Positions 41,162 to 50,705 of a DNA stretch of 64,000 nt are shown in pieces. The stretch is from Hydrogenophaga sp. (GTDB taxonomy: Bacteria > Pseudomonadota > Gammaproteobacteria > Burkholderiales > Burkholderiaceae_C). The position numbers and the translations under genes were made by a program. The notes beneath the pieces are model-generated. The model had not been told where the DNA came from, ran no database searches, and was given only the letters and a program-made list of their open reading frames with translations. The stretch spans positions 1-64,000 of the forward strand of contig NZ_JADMKB010000105.1 in NCBI RefSeq assembly GCF_018780075.1, in the 5' to 3' direction. Numbering within the stretch: position 1 is the first letter of the stretch; each line of letters opens with the position of its first letter.

Positions 41162-43147
41162 ATGCATTACTTCGTCACCGGTGCCACCGGCTTCATCGGC
41201 AAACGCCTCGTCAAGAAACTGCTGGAGCGCAAAGGGTCGGTGGTGCACTTCCTGCTGCGCCAGGAAAGCGAAGCGAAGGTGGCGGCCTTGCGCGAGTACT
41301 GGGGCGTGAGCGCGGCGCGTGCGGTGCCGGTGTTCGGTGACCTCACGACCAAAAAGCTGGGCGTGAGCGCCGAGGCCGTGAAGGCCTTGAAAGGGCAGAT
41401 CGATCATTTCTACCACCTGGCCGCGGTGTACGACCTGGAGGCCGACGCCGAGAGCCAGATCGCGGTGAACGTCGATGGCACGCGCAACACGGTGGAGTTC
41501 GCCAAGGCCATTGCCGCGGGGCACTTCCACCACGTGTCCTCGATCGCTGCCGCCGGCCTCTATGAAGGCGTGTTCCGCGAGGACATGTTCGACGAGGCCG
41601 AGGGGCTGGACCACCCGTACTTCATGACCAAGCACGAGAGCGAGAAGATCGTGCGCCAGGAGTGCAAAAGCCCGTGGTCGGTGTACCGGCCCGCCGCCGT
41701 GGTGGGCGACAGCCGCACCGGCGAGATGGACAAGATCGACGGGCCGTATTACTTTTTCAAGCTGATCCAGCGCATGCGCCAGATCCTGCCGCCCTGGATG
41801 CCCAGCGTCGGCCTCGAAGGCGGGCGCATCAACATCGTGCCGGTGGACTTCGTGGTCAACGCGCTGGACCACATCAGCCACCAGAAACGCGGTGGTGGTC
41901 AGTGCTTCCACCTCGTGGACCCCATGGGCTACCGCGTGGGCGATGTGCTGGACATTTTGAGCAAGGCCGCGCACGCGCCCAAGATGAACCTGTTCATCAA
42001 CGCGGCGCTGATGGGCTTCATTCCCAAGAGCGTGAAGAAGGGCCTGATGGCGCTGGCGCCGGTGCGGCGTGTCTACCGCGCAGTGATGCAGGACCTCGGC
42101 TTGCCCGAGGACATGATGACCTTCGTCAACTACCCAACGCGTTTCGATTGCCGCGACACCACGGCCGCGCTCAAGGGCAGCGGCATCGCGTGCCCCGATT
42201 TCAAGGACTACGCCTGGCGCCTCTGGGATTACTGGGAACGCCACCTCGACCCCGACCTGCACATCGACCGCAGCCTGCGCGGCACCGTGGCCGGCAAGGT
42301 GGTGCTGGTCACCGGCGGCAGCTCGGGCATCGGCCTGGCCGCCGCACACAAGTTCGCCGAGGCCGGCGCCGTGACGATCATCTGCGGCCGTGACCAGGAC
42401 AAGCTCGACGAGGCCTGCAAGGAAGCGAAGGACAAGGGCTACCAGTTCATTCCCTACCCGGCCGACATCGCCGACATGGGCGACGCCGACCGCTTCGTGC
42501 AACTGCTCATCGCCAACCACGGCGGTGTGGATTTCCTGATCAACAACGCCGGCCGATCGATTCGCCGAGCCATCGAAGGCAGCTACGACCGCTTCCACGA
42601 TTTCGAGCGCACCATGCAGCTCAACTACTTCGGCTGCCTGCGCGTGACCATGGGGCTGCTGCCGGGCATGGTGGCCAAGCGCAAGGGGCACATCGTCAAC
42701 ATCAGCTCCATCGGCGTGCTGACCAACGCGCCGCGCTTCAGCGCCTATGTCGCCAGCAAGGCCGCGCTGGACGCCTGGACGCGCTGCGCCTCCAGCGAAT
42801 TCGCCGACCAGGGCATCTCGTTCACCACCATCAACATGCCGCTGGTGCGCACGCCCATGATCGCGCCGACGCAGATCTACAAGAACGTGCCCACGCTGGC
42901 GCCGGAAGAGGCGGCCGACATGATCGCGCAGGCCTGCATCTTCAAGCCGGTGCGCATCGCCACGCGCCTGGGCGTGACGGGGCAGGTGCTGCACGCCTTC
43001 GTGCCACGCATCGCGCAGATCGTGATGAACACCAGCTTCCGCATGTTCCCGGATTCGTCCGCGGCCAAGGGCGAGAAGGGCGCGAAGCCACAGTTGTCGC
43101 CGGAGGCGGTGGCGATGCAGCAGATGATGCGCGGCATCCACTTCTGA
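41162..43147 (+). CDS. Fatty acyl-CoA reductase, two-domain SDR fusion
   Basis: 661 residues from MHYFVTGATGFIGKRLVKKL, with CAGGAG upstream. The first domain (1-360) is an extended SDR with TGATGFIG and active-site Tyr/Lys in YFMTKHESEKI. The second (about 375-661) is a classical SDR with VTGGSSGIG, NNAGRSIRRA and YVASKAALDAW. From memory, the overall order and blocks such as GEMDKIDGPYYFFKLIQ and FERTMQLNYFG agree closely with the Marinobacter alcohol-forming reductase (Maqu_2507 type), which reduces acyl-CoA to fatty alcohol in two steps with NADPH. Generic annotation would be SDR family oxidoreductase. With WS/DGAT in the same window it suggests wax-ester synthesis. Confidence 0.85.
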   Translation: MHYFVTGATGFIGKRLVKKLLERKGSVVHFLLRQESEAKVAALREYWGVSAARAVPVFGDLTTKKLGVSAEAVKALKGQIDHFYHLAAVYDLEADAESQIAVNVDGTRNTVEFAKAIAAGHFHHVSSIAAAGLYEGVFREDMFDEAEGLDHPYFMTKHESEKIVRQECKSPWSVYRPAAVVGDSRTGEMDKIDGPYYFFKLIQRMRQILPPWMPSVGLEGGRINIVPVDFVVNALDHISHQKRGGGQCFHLVDPMGYRVGDVLDILSKAAHAPKMNLFINAALMGFIPKSVKKGLMALAPVRRVYRAVMQDLGLPEDMMTFVNYPTRFDCRDTTAALKGSGIACPDFKDYAWRLWDYWERHLDPDLHIDRSLRGTVAGKVVLVTGGSSGIGLAAAHKFAEAGAVTIICGRDQDKLDEACKEAKDKGYQFIPYPADIADMGDADRFVQLLIANHGGVDFLINNAGRSIRRAIEGSYDRFHDFERTMQLNYFGCLRVTMGLLPGMVAKRKGHIVNISSIGVLTNAPRFSAYVASKAALDAWTRCASSEFADQGISFTTINMPLVRTPMIAPTQIYKNVPTLAPEEAADMIAQACIFKPVRIATRLGVTGQVLHAFVPRIAQIVMNTSFRMFPDSSAAKGEKGAKPQLSPEAVAMQQMMRGIHF

Positions 43148-43149
43148 AG

Positions 43150-43222
43150 CCCCCCGCCGCTGGCAACACCAGCGACCCGTCCTGGGCTTGTCGAAGGGCG
43201 GTTCCGCGGTGTTTCCGGATGG
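43150..43222 (+). repeat. Dispersed intergenic repeat, forward, degenerate copy
   Basis: Starts just past the reductase stop. It has AGCCCCCCGCCGC at the left and GGCGGTTCCGCGGTGTTTCC at the right, but the central hairpins are changed. Confidence 0.5.
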
Positions 43223-43285
43223 AGGGGCTGACGGGCGGCGCGACCTACAATTTGGCGGCCCTCTCTTTTCATTTGCCCATCCGCC

Positions 43286-44197
43286 ATGACCAGCCCTGAC
43301 CACACCCCTGTCGACCTCTCCCACATCCAGCCCCGCGAAAAGGCCGAGATCCTGGCGCAGGCCCTGCCCTACATCCGCAAGTACCACGGCAAGACCATGG
43401 TCATCAAGTACGGCGGCAACGCCATGACCGACCCGGCCCTGCAGCAGGACTTTGCCGAAGACGTGGTGCTCCTGAAGCTGGTCGGCATCAACCCGGTGGT
43501 GGTGCATGGCGGTGGTCCGCAGATCGAGACGCTGCTGCAGCGCCTGGGCAAGAAGGGCCAGTTCATCCAGGGCATGCGCGTGACCGATGCCGAAACCATG
43601 GAGGTGGTCGAGTGGGTGCTCGGCGGCGAGGTGCAGCAGGACATCGTGGGCCTGATCAACGCCGCCGGCGGCAAGGCCGTGGGCCTGACGGGGCGTGACG
43701 GCGCGATGATCCGGGCCCAGAAGCTGCGCCTGGCCGATCAGAAGGACCCGGGTCTGGAGCACGACGTGGGCCAGGTGGGCGACATCGTCAGCATCGACCC
43801 CAGCGTGGTCCAGGCGCTGCAGGACGACCAGTTCATCCCGGTGGTCAGCCCGATCGGCTTCGGCGAGAAGAACGAGAGCTACAACATCAACGCCGACGTG
43901 GTGGCCGCCAAGCTGGCCACGGTGTTGCAGGCCGAGAAGCTGCTGATGCTCACCAACATCCGTGGTGTGCTGGACAAAGAAGGCCATCTGATGACCGAGC
44001 TGACGCCGCGCCGCATCGATGAGCTGTGTGAAGACGGCACCATCTCCGGCGGCATGATCCCCAAGATCGCGGGCGCGCTGGACGCGGCCAAGAGCGGCGT
44101 GAACGCGGTGCACATCATCGACGGCCGGGTGCCGCACGCGTTGCTGCTGGAGGTGCTGGGCGACCAGCCCTTCGGCACCATGATCAAGAACCACTGA
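43286..44197 (+). CDS. argB: Acetylglutamate kinase
   Basis: 303 residues. Family motifs are [12 protein letters not shown] near residue 35, [20 protein letters not shown] near 72, [10 protein letters not shown] near 135, and [27 protein letters not shown] near 255. The enzyme phosphorylates N-acetylglutamate, the second and often arginine-inhibited step of arginine synthesis. In Burkholderiales argB commonly lies near slmA, as here, with a two-component pair between them. The N-terminal extension [20 protein letters not shown] contributes to the arginine-sensitive form in other bacteria (inference). Confidence 0.96.
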   Translation: MTSPDHTPVDLSHIQPREKAEILAQALPYIRKYHGKTMVIKYGGNAMTDPALQQDFAEDVVLLKLVGINPVVVHGGGPQIETLLQRLGKKGQFIQGMRVTDAETMEVVEWVLGGEVQQDIVGLINAAGGKAVGLTGRDGAMIRAQKLRLADQKDPGLEHDVGQVGDIVSIDPSVVQALQDDQFIPVVSPIGFGEKNESYNINADVVAAKLATVLQAEKLLMLTNIRGVLDKEGHLMTELTPRRIDELCEDGTISGGMIPKIAGALDAAKSGVNAVHIIDGRVPHALLLEVLGDQPFGTMIKNH

Positions 44198-44204
44198 CAT
44201 GGAC

Positions 44205-44298
44205 ACTCGCACGCTCCTGTCCGGAGCGAGGCCTCCGATCCAGGGCACCCGAGGATCCGGCTTCACCGGTTCCAGGGTGCGTCCCCCTCGGGATCGCT
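44205..44298 (-). repeat. Dispersed intergenic repeat, reverse, diverged copy
   Basis: Contains GATCCGGCTTCACCGGTTCC and GTCCCCCTCGGG, the reversed right half of the family, filling the gap between argB and the response regulator. Confidence 0.55.
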
Positions 44299-44300
44299 AG

Positions 44301-44993
44301 ATGAGACTCTTGCTGGTTGAAGACGACGTGATGGTCGCCAGCGGCATGAAGCTGGGGCTCACCGATGCCGGCTACACCGTGGACTGGGTGGGCAGCGGCG
44401 AGCGGGCCGAGCAGGCGCTGGAGCGCGACAGCTTCGATCTGGCGATCGTGGACATCGGTCTGCCCGGGCTCAACGGCCTGGAGCTCACGCAGCGTTTGCG
44501 CGTGCTCGGACTCACCATGCCGGTGCTGATCCTGACGGCGCGCGACGCGCTGCACGACCGCGTGCAGGGCCTGGACCTCGGCGCCGACGACTACATGCTC
44601 AAGCCCTTCGAGCTGCCCGAGTTGCTCGCGCGCCTGCGCGCCCTGCTGCGCCGTTCGCAGGCCGCGACCTCGGCGGTGCTCGGGCTCGGGCCGCTGGAGA
44701 TGGACACCGCGCAACGCCGCGTCACCCTCGCAGGGCAACCGATGGAGCTGGGCCCGCGCGAGTGGACGGTGCTCGAATACCTGTTGCTCCAGGCGCCCAA
44801 GCCCGCGGCCAAAGACAAGCTGCTGGCGGCCCTGACCGGCTGGGACAAGGAGATCACGCCCAACGCGATCGAGGTCTATGTCTCGCGTCTGCGGGCCAAG
44901 CTCGAACCGGCGGGTGTGGCGTTGCGCTCCATCCGGGGGTTTGGCTACCGCCTGGAGCTGACGGCGCCGCCCGACCATGCGCCCCCGGGTTGA
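44301..44993 (+). CDS. OmpR-family response regulator (QseB-like)
   Basis: 230 residues. The receiver domain has LLVEDDVMVASGM, the phospho-acceptor Asp in LAIVDIGLPGLNGLEL (about D51), LILTAR and ADDYMLKPFEL. The C-terminal winged helix ends NAIEVYVSRLRAKLEP...SIRGFGYRLEL. Its end overlaps the kinase gene start by 17 bases. It will bind promoters of a target set not visible here. Similar to QseB/TctD. Confidence 0.93.
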   Translation: MRLLLVEDDVMVASGMKLGLTDAGYTVDWVGSGERAEQALERDSFDLAIVDIGLPGLNGLELTQRLRVLGLTMPVLILTARDALHDRVQGLDLGADDYMLKPFELPELLARLRALLRRSQAATSAVLGLGPLEMDTAQRRVTLAGQPMELGPREWTVLEYLLLQAPKPAAKDKLLAALTGWDKEITPNAIEVYVSRLRAKLEPAGVALRSIRGFGYRLELTAPPDHAPPG

Positions 44994-46452
44994 ACGCGCG
45001 GCCTCGGACGGCCTGATCTGGGGCCTGCAGCGCCGCCTGCTGGTGATGCTGTTTCTGCCCCTGGGCATGGTGGGCATGGTCAGCGTGTTTTTCCACTACC
45101 AGAGCGCCGGCACGGCGGCCTTGCAGCAGGACCAGCAGCTGCTGCGCCTGGTGCCCCTGCTCGCCGACTCGGTGGTGGTGAGCCAGGACGGTTCCGAGCC
45201 CCGCGCGCTGGGGACCGAGCTGGGGCTCGCGCTGCTCCTGGCGCCGCCGGTGGAGGAGTTTCTCAAAGAGCGGGAGGGCTTTGCGGCCTATGGCTTGATG
45301 GACGCCAGCGGCCGCTTGTTGCTCGGCGACGCGTGGCTGCCGACGGTGCTGCCTTCGACAGGTGACGCTGAATTTCTGAGTGTGGTGGAAGGCGGTGTCA
45401 CCTACCGCGTGGTGGCGCAGCGCAACGACACGGCGGCCGGTGAGTTGATCGTGATGCTGGCCGACGGATCGGACGCGCGCCAGCACTGGCTGGACACGGT
45501 GCTGGTGCGGGTGCTGTTGCCCAACCTGCTGCTCCTGCTGGTGGCCGCGGCGGCCGTGACCTGGGCCGTGGCCCGCGCCTTGCGGCCGCTGATCGACCTG
45601 AAGGAAGCGGTGGAGCACCGTTCCCCGCGCGACCTGAGCCCCATCGACGCCGAGAGCGCGCCCGCCGAAGTGCGCCCGCTGGTGGCGTCGCTCAACCGCC
45701 TGTTCTCGCTGGTGAACGACCAGACGCAGGCCCAGCGCCGTTTTGTCGCCGACGCCGCGCACCAGCTGCGCACGCCGCTGGCCGGTCTGCAGGCCCAGGT
45801 GGAGGCCTGGGCGCAGGCGGCCCGCTCCATGGGGGAGGGCGATCTGCTGAGCCTGCGCGTGGAACAGGTGCAGCGCCTGCGGGACGCCACCCGCCGGACC
45901 TCGCAGCTGGCCAACCAGCTGCTGGCGCTGTCGCGCGCCGACAGCGTGAGCGCCGACACGCAGCCGATGGAGCAGGTGGACCTTCGCGAGCTGTGCGAGA
46001 ACATCCTCGCGCTGTACCTCGATGCGGCGGCGAACAAGCAGATGGACCTGGGCATCGAGAGCCAGCCCGCCCAGACGCGCGGCCACGCCTGGCTGTTGCG
46101 CGAGCTGCTGATCAACGTCGTGGACAACGCGGTGAAGTACACCCCGCCGGGCGGTCGCATCACCCTGCGTTGCGGGCTGGAAGAATCGCCGGCAGGGCGG
46201 CGCGCCTGGATGGAGGTCGAAGACGACGGCCCGGGCATCGCCTGCGACGAGCAGCACCGTGTGCTGCAGCGCTTCTACCGCCTGCCCGGCACGCAGACCG
46301 AGGGCAACGGCCTGGGCCTGGCCATTGCCGACGAGATCGCGCGCGCGCACCGCACGCAGCTTCAGCTGGCGGTGGGCGCCATGGGGCATGGCCTGCGGGT
46401 GCGGGTGAGCTTTGACGCGGTGACACCGCCGCCCGGCGCTGTTGCGCGCTGA
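44977..46452 (+). CDS. Sensor histidine kinase (TctE/QseC-like)
   Basis: 491 residues. A membrane helix lies near residues 20-42, and another near 170-195 (LLPNLLLLLVAAAAVTWAVA) flanks a periplasmic sensor region. A HAMP-like linker follows. The phospho-acceptor is in VADAAHQLRTPLAGLQAQV near 265, and the ATPase domain has LINVVDNAVKYTPPGG, VEDDGPGIA and EGNGLGLAIADEI. It pairs with the OmpR-type regulator, whose gene it overlaps. The periplasmic ligand is unknown; tricarboxylates or organic acids are sensed by TctE relatives. Confidence 0.92.
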   Translation: MRPRVERAASDGLIWGLQRRLLVMLFLPLGMVGMVSVFFHYQSAGTAALQQDQQLLRLVPLLADSVVVSQDGSEPRALGTELGLALLLAPPVEEFLKEREGFAAYGLMDASGRLLLGDAWLPTVLPSTGDAEFLSVVEGGVTYRVVAQRNDTAAGELIVMLADGSDARQHWLDTVLVRVLLPNLLLLLVAAAAVTWAVARALRPLIDLKEAVEHRSPRDLSPIDAESAPAEVRPLVASLNRLFSLVNDQTQAQRRFVADAAHQLRTPLAGLQAQVEAWAQAARSMGEGDLLSLRVEQVQRLRDATRRTSQLANQLLALSRADSVSADTQPMEQVDLRELCENILALYLDAAANKQMDLGIESQPAQTRGHAWLLRELLINVVDNAVKYTPPGGRITLRCGLEESPAGRRAWMEVEDDGPGIACDEQHRVLQRFYRLPGTQTEGNGLGLAIADEIARAHRTQLQLAVGAMGHGLRVRVSFDAVTPPPGAVAR

Positions 46453-46562
46453 CTTCAGCGCGGGCCGAGGGCCGACGGGCCTGTGCGAGAATCAAAACAG
46501 GGAAGACACACCACGGGCAGGGACTCTCGCCCACCGCCGAAAACCAACGGACCTTTTCGCCC

Positions 46563-47240
46563 ATGACCTCCAGCGCCCCTCTGCCCATGGCCGCCGCCGC
46601 TTCCGATGCCGCACCCGAAGCCGCCGACAGCAGCGAAGGCAATGGACGCAAACGGCCCAAGCCGGGCGAGCGCAAGGTGCAGATCCTGCAGGCTCTGGCC
46701 ACCATGCTGGAACAACCCGGCGCCGAGCGCATCACGACGGCCGCGCTGGCCGCCAAGCTCGATGTGAGCGAGGCCGCCCTCTACCGCCATTTCGCCAGCA
46801 AGGCCCAGATGTTCGAGGGCCTGATCGAGTTCATCGAACAGACCGTGTTCGGCCTGATCAACCAGCTGGGCGACCGCGAACCCGATGCGGTCCTGCGTTC
46901 GCGCAAGCTGGTCAGCCTGCTGTTGCAGTTCGGTGAAAAGAACCCGGGCATGGCGCGGGTCATGGTGGGCGACGCGCTGGTGTTTGAAAACGAGCGGCTG
47001 CAGCAGCGCATGAACCTGTTCTTCGACAAGATCGAGTCGGCCCTGCGCCAGAACATGCGCGAAGCGGCCTTGCTCGTCGGCACCGCCACCCCCACGGTCG
47101 ATGCCCAGGCCGATGCGTCGGTGATCACCTCGTTTTGTGTGGGGCGGCTGCAGCGCTTCGCGCGCAGCGGCTTCAAGCGCTTGCCCAGCGAAAGCCTGGA
47201 CCACAGCCTGGCCCTGCTGTTGCCCGAAGGCCGGCTTTAA
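46563..47240 (+). CDS. slmA: Nucleoid occlusion factor SlmA
   Basis: 225 residues. The TetR-type helix-turn-helix is RITTAALAAKLDVSEAALYRHFASKAQMFEGLIEFIE, and the C-terminal domain follows with VSLLLQFGEKNPGMARVMVGDAL. The pattern and the argB neighbourhood match SlmA of betaproteobacteria. SlmA binds chromosomal sites and blocks FtsZ ring assembly over the nucleoid. An N-terminal Ala/Pro-rich extension of about 30 residues is present. No SlmA binding site was seen in the window. Confidence 0.9.
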   Translation: MTSSAPLPMAAAASDAAPEAADSSEGNGRKRPKPGERKVQILQALATMLEQPGAERITTAALAAKLDVSEAALYRHFASKAQMFEGLIEFIEQTVFGLINQLGDREPDAVLRSRKLVSLLLQFGEKNPGMARVMVGDALVFENERLQQRMNLFFDKIESALRQNMREAALLVGTATPTVDAQADASVITSFCVGRLQRFARSGFKRLPSESLDHSLALLLPEGRL

Positions 47241-47245
47241 ACGAA

Positions 47246-47327
47246 GCACCCCCGCCGCGCTTTGCGCGACCCCCTCGAGGGGGCGGCACTGGCCGTCCGG
47301 CGAAGCCGGCCCGGCGGTGCCCTGGGC
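47246..47327 (+). repeat. Dispersed intergenic repeat, forward orientation
   Basis: Six bases past the slmA stop. GCGCGACCCCCTCGAGGGGG, then GTCCGGCGAAGCCGGCCC and GGCGGTGCCCTGG. Confidence 0.85.
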
Positions 47328-47501
47328 TCACCGCCTCGCGCGTCCGCACCACGCCAAACCGGATGCGAGACTGGGGTGGCATCAAGGCGCGCGGGTTAAC
47401 CCTCAACGGACCGTTCTTCTGTCGATCTTTTAGGGCCTGGCCCCTAAACAATTTCGACGCCCGTGGCGTGCAGATCGCACGGGTGGCACGTTTTGCGGTA
47501 A

Positions 47502-47523
47502 AAATAGCACGACCGTTCGATTT
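47502..47523. promoter_or_regulatory. Imperfect 22-bp palindrome upstream of tetR-fad operon (operator candidate)
   Basis: AAATAGCACG and CGTTCGATTT flank a two-base centre; 16 of 22 positions are symmetric (AAATNGNACG form). It is 37 bases ahead of the TetR start, at the place where an autoregulatory fatty-acid-responsive TetR would bind. Confidence 0.5.
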
Positions 47524-47559
47524 GCGAGCGGTTTGTTTTTTAACGCACCGCCACCTCGC

Positions 47560-48264
47560 ATGAGCATCACTTCCACCGTCAAGCGCTCTCGCAGCGAACC
47601 CGCCGAGGTACGACCCTTGCAGAAGGGGCAACAGACCAAGGCGGCCATCGTCGACGCCGCGCTCGGTCTGGCGACACAGATCGGTCTCGAAGGCCTGTCC
47701 ATCGGGGCGCTGGCCGAGGTCATGCAGATGAGCAAGTCGGGCGTGTTTGCGCACTTCGGCTCGCGCGAGGAGCTGCAGATCTCGGTGGTGCGCGAGTACC
47801 ACGCGCGCTTCGAAGAAGAGGTGTTCTACCCCGCCATGAGCACGCCGCGCGGCCTGCCCCGCCTGCGAGCGATGTTCGACAACTGGATGAAGCGCACCTC
47901 GGTCGAGATCGACTCGGGCTGCATCTACATCAGCGGCGCGGTCGAGTTCGACGACCGGCCCGGCCCGGTGCGCGACGCGCTGGCGAGTTCGGTCAACACC
48001 TGGCTTTCCGCCATGCGCCGCGCGGTCGAGATCTCCATCGAAGAAGGCCACCTCGCACCCGACACCGACGCGGCGCAGATGGCGTTCGAGATCCACGCGC
48101 TGATCCTGGCGTTGCACTACGAGGCCCGCTTCCTGCGCAGCCCCGACTCGGCCAGCCGCGCCGTGCGCGCGTTCGAGAACATCGTGACCCGCTTCGGGAG
48201 CGCCCCCGCGCCAATCGCGCGCAAGACCACCAAAACCCCAGCCTCCGCACGCACGCAGGGCTGA
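47560..48264 (+). CDS. TetR-family regulator of the beta-oxidation operon
   Basis: 234 residues. The helix-turn-helix reads AAIVDAALGLATQIGLEGLS...MQMSKSGVFAHFGSREELQ. The C-terminal domain has YISGAVEFDDRPGPVRDAL and MAFEIHALILALHYEARFL, like the acyl-CoA-responsive TetR subgroup next to fadE genes. The fadE start is 43 bases downstream, with no promoter evident between, so it is the first gene of the operon. It probably represses the operon until long-chain acyl-CoA accumulates (inference). Confidence 0.88.
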   Translation: MSITSTVKRSRSEPAEVRPLQKGQQTKAAIVDAALGLATQIGLEGLSIGALAEVMQMSKSGVFAHFGSREELQISVVREYHARFEEEVFYPAMSTPRGLPRLRAMFDNWMKRTSVEIDSGCIYISGAVEFDDRPGPVRDALASSVNTWLSAMRRAVEISIEEGHLAPDTDAAQMAFEIHALILALHYEARFLRSPDSASRAVRAFENIVTRFGSAPAPIARKTTKTPASARTQG

Positions 48265-48307
48265 TTTCCTTTTCGCCTTTTCACAAACCCAGCACAGGAG
48301 TTTCCCC

Positions 48308-50104
<1,797 letters not shown>

Positions 50105-50138
50105 ACACGCGATTCCCAACAACCACCAGGAGACTTCC

Positions 50139-50579
50139 ATGATCAAGACCGTTGTGAGCACCCTCGCCCTGTCGCTGGCATCGCTGTCCGCGTTCGCGCA
50201 GATGTCGCCCGTGGGCCTGTGGAAAACGATTGACGACGACTCGAAGAAAGAGAAGTCCCTGGTGCGCATCAAGGAAAACAACGGCGTCTACAGCGGCACG
50301 ATCGAAAAGCTGCTCGACCCGACCAGCAAACAGGACGCGGTGTGCGACAAGTGCACCGACGAGCGCAAGGACAAGCCCGTGCTGGGCATGACCATTCTGC
50401 GCAACCTCAAGCAGAGCGCCGACGACAAGACCGTGTACGACGGTGGCGACATCGTCGACCCGAACAACGGCAAGGTCTACCGCACGCGCCTCAAACCCGT
50501 CGAAGACGGCAAGAAGCTGGAAATGCGCGGCTACATCGGCCCGTTCTACCGCACCCAGGTCTGGATAAGGGTGGAATGA
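50139..50579 (+). CDS. DUF2147 exported protein
   Basis: 146 residues with a signal peptide MIKTVVSTLALSLASLSAFA cleaved at AFAQ. The mature part begins SPVGLWKTIDDDSKKEKSLV and contains a Cys pair in DAVCDKCTDERKDKPVLGM and GYIGPFYRTQVWIR, the DUF2147 pattern. It is a small periplasmic beta-rich protein of unknown role. It lies inside the fad operon, 34 bases after fadE, with a repeat element after it. Confidence 0.9.
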   Translation: MIKTVVSTLALSLASLSAFAQMSPVGLWKTIDDDSKKEKSLVRIKENNGVYSGTIEKLLDPTSKQDAVCDKCTDERKDKPVLGMTILRNLKQSADDKTVYDGGDIVDPNNGKVYRTRLKPVEDGKKLEMRGYIGPFYRTQVWIRVE

Positions 50580-50660
50580 CACCCCTGCCGCGCTTCGCGC
50601 GACCCCCTCAAGGGGGCGACACCTGCGGCCCGGCAAAGCCGGTTCCGCGGTATCCCTCGA
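50580..50660 (+). repeat. Dispersed intergenic repeat, forward orientation
   Basis: Begins directly at the DUF2147 stop: CGCGCGACCCCCTCAAGGGG, then GCGGCCCGGCAAAGCCGG and TTCCGCGGTATCC. It sits inside an operon, so it need not stop transcription. Confidence 0.85.
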
Positions 50661-50705
50661 TCAACACCCCTCGCGCGTTGCATGGCGCGTAAAGGAACTC
50701 AACGA

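Larger units (their letters stand above)
47241..47559. other. Gene-free 319-base interval between slmA and the tetR-fad operon
   Basis: It contains a dispersed repeat copy just past slmA, a perfect 10-bp palindrome GGGTTAACCC (47393-47402), an imperfect hairpin TTAGGG...CCCTAA (about 47430-47448) and a 22-bp operator candidate near the tetR start. I see no small ORF with a ribosome-binding site. Confidence 0.6.

Noticed and set aside
40790-44266. 1158-residue minus-strand ORF over the phasin, reductase and argB genes
   Set aside because: Runs antisense to three well-supported genes, has no domain motifs, and reflects third-position GC bias.
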